Positions 63,390-64,000 of a stretch of DNA of 64,000 bases are shown here, in pieces. The position numbers and the translations under genes are program-made. Positions within the stretch are counted from its first letter, which is position 1; every line of letters begins with the position of its first letter. The stretch lies in assembly GCA_002344075.1 (NCBI GenBank), contig DDTM01000126.1, positions 67,982 to 131,981 on the forward strand. Direction: 5' to 3'. The stretch comes from Bacteroidetes bacterium UBA2364. Lineage in GTDB: Bacteria > Bacteroidota > Rhodothermia > Rhodothermales > UBA2364. Below the pieces are notes generated by a model. That model made no database searches. It saw nothing but the letters and a program-made list of their open reading frames with translations, and was not told the DNA's origin.

Positions 63390-64000
63390 ATGCGCACAAA
63401 ATTTCTAATCATCCTCGTACTGCTTGTCCAAAGTCAGGTATCCTTGGCGCAAGAGCGTGGTGTGCCCATCCAGATGCGGAATGGGCAGACGCTGTTTTCA
63501 TACGAGGGCAGTTATGCGTTATTGATTGGCAATAGCGACTATAGCGTGGGCTGGGAGGACCTGAACGGGGTTAAAACAGACCTGCCTGAAATCCGGCGCG
63601 TGCTGGAAGGGCAAGGCTTTATCGTGATTGAGAAACAGAACCTGACGGGAGAGGGCATCCGCACCGCGTTGTCTGACTTCCAGTTGGCGTATGAGAAAAA
63701 AGCAAGCCGTATGCTGGTTTGGTTTGCAGGTCATGGGCATTCGCTTAAACTCAGTTACGGGGATGCGGATAACTACATGGGGTATATCGTGGGGACGGAT
63801 GCACCCAATCCCAGCCAAAACGAAGCCTTGTTTAAGATCCGCTCGGTCCCGATGGATCAAGTGGATACTTTTTTGAGACAGACGGATAAGCCTCGTCATA
63901 TCCTGTTTGTATTCGATTCTTGTTTTTCTGGTTCAATTTTTGATGTCCGGGCGGGAGATGGCGAGCCGCCCTTGATCCAAGATGCAACAAGCGGTGTGGT
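63390..64000 (+). CDS. Secreted caspase-like (C14) peptidase, 3' end outside the window
   Basis: The first 203 codons of a gene that runs off the right edge. A signal peptide (MRTKFLIILVLLVQSQVSLAQ) leads into a p20 caspase domain: YALLIGNSDY, DLNGVKTDLPEIRRVLEGQGF, the catalytic His in RMLVWFAGHGHS (residue 115) and the catalytic Cys in ILFVFDSCFSGSIFD (residue 178). Both catalytic residues are intact, so the enzyme is probably active as an Arg/Lys- or Asp-directed peptidase outside the cytoplasm. It follows the pseudokinase gene by 157 bases on the same strand. What lies C-terminal to the peptidase cannot be seen. Confidence 0.88.
   Translation, partial: MRTKFLIILVLLVQSQVSLAQERGVPIQMRNGQTLFSYEGSYALLIGNSDYSVGWEDLNGVKTDLPEIRRVLEGQGFIVIEKQNLTGEGIRTALSDFQLAYEKKASRMLVWFAGHGHSLKLSYGDADNYMGYIVGTDAPNPSQNEALFKIRSVPMDQVDTFLRQTDKPRHILFVFDSCFSGSIFDVRAGDGEPPLIQDATSGV

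Overview
The window looks like chromosomal DNA of a member of the Bacteroidota/Rhodothermota/Balneolota (FCB) branch. Three things point there: a 14-gene complex I operon with a short, 316-residue NuoG; a C-terminal type IX secretion signal of the QNYPNPFNPST kind; and several small lipid-facing or periplasmic protein families common in that branch. The assignment is inferred from gene content and sequence style. There is no rRNA or tRNA in the window to anchor it.

Layout. Positions 64-1092 hold comF and a convergent ArsR-type regulator. Positions 1167-14318 hold a complete nuo operon on the minus strand, transcribed nuoA-B-C-D-E-F-G-H-I-J-K-L-M-N, with a probably broken small reading frame wedged between nuoE and nuoF. 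Upstream of it lie a 20-bp perfect hairpin and rnpB (RNase P RNA, minus strand). The 5' end of rnpB touches the stop codon of a zinc-ribbon-family coiled-coil protein that has lost most of its zinc ligands. Positions 15960-20528 (plus strand) hold a VKOR-DsbA fusion, a haem-binding protein, a tandem LprI-domain protein, two unrecognised secreted proteins and a GNAT acetyltransferase. An IS701/IS4-like element with a dead transposase (three internal stops) follows at 20598-21701.

More than half of the window (21777-56474, minus strand) is a single uninterrupted reading frame for a protein of about 11,565 residues (roughly 1.1-1.2 MDa). It has a signal peptide, two divergent leader repeats, about 87 tandem DUF11-type repeats of about 120 residues (hand count), a 586-residue C-terminal module and a T9SS type A sorting domain. 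The array has a homogenised centre, diverged ends and a higher-order five-repeat (about 1.8 kb) period. This is the outstanding object in the window: a predicted giant cell-surface fibre.

Downstream on the plus strand, 56863-59215 is a queuosine-precursor operon queF-queD-queC-queE. Its QueC lacks all four usual zinc cysteines. Then come a decayed TIR gene, a membrane protein with an HELLH metalloprotease motif, and a cluster made of a PH-like membrane protein, a membrane-anchored pseudokinase and the start of a secreted caspase-like peptidase that runs off the window. The pseudokinase and caspase genes, next to the TIR remnant, may belong to an envelope signalling module that I cannot match to a described system.
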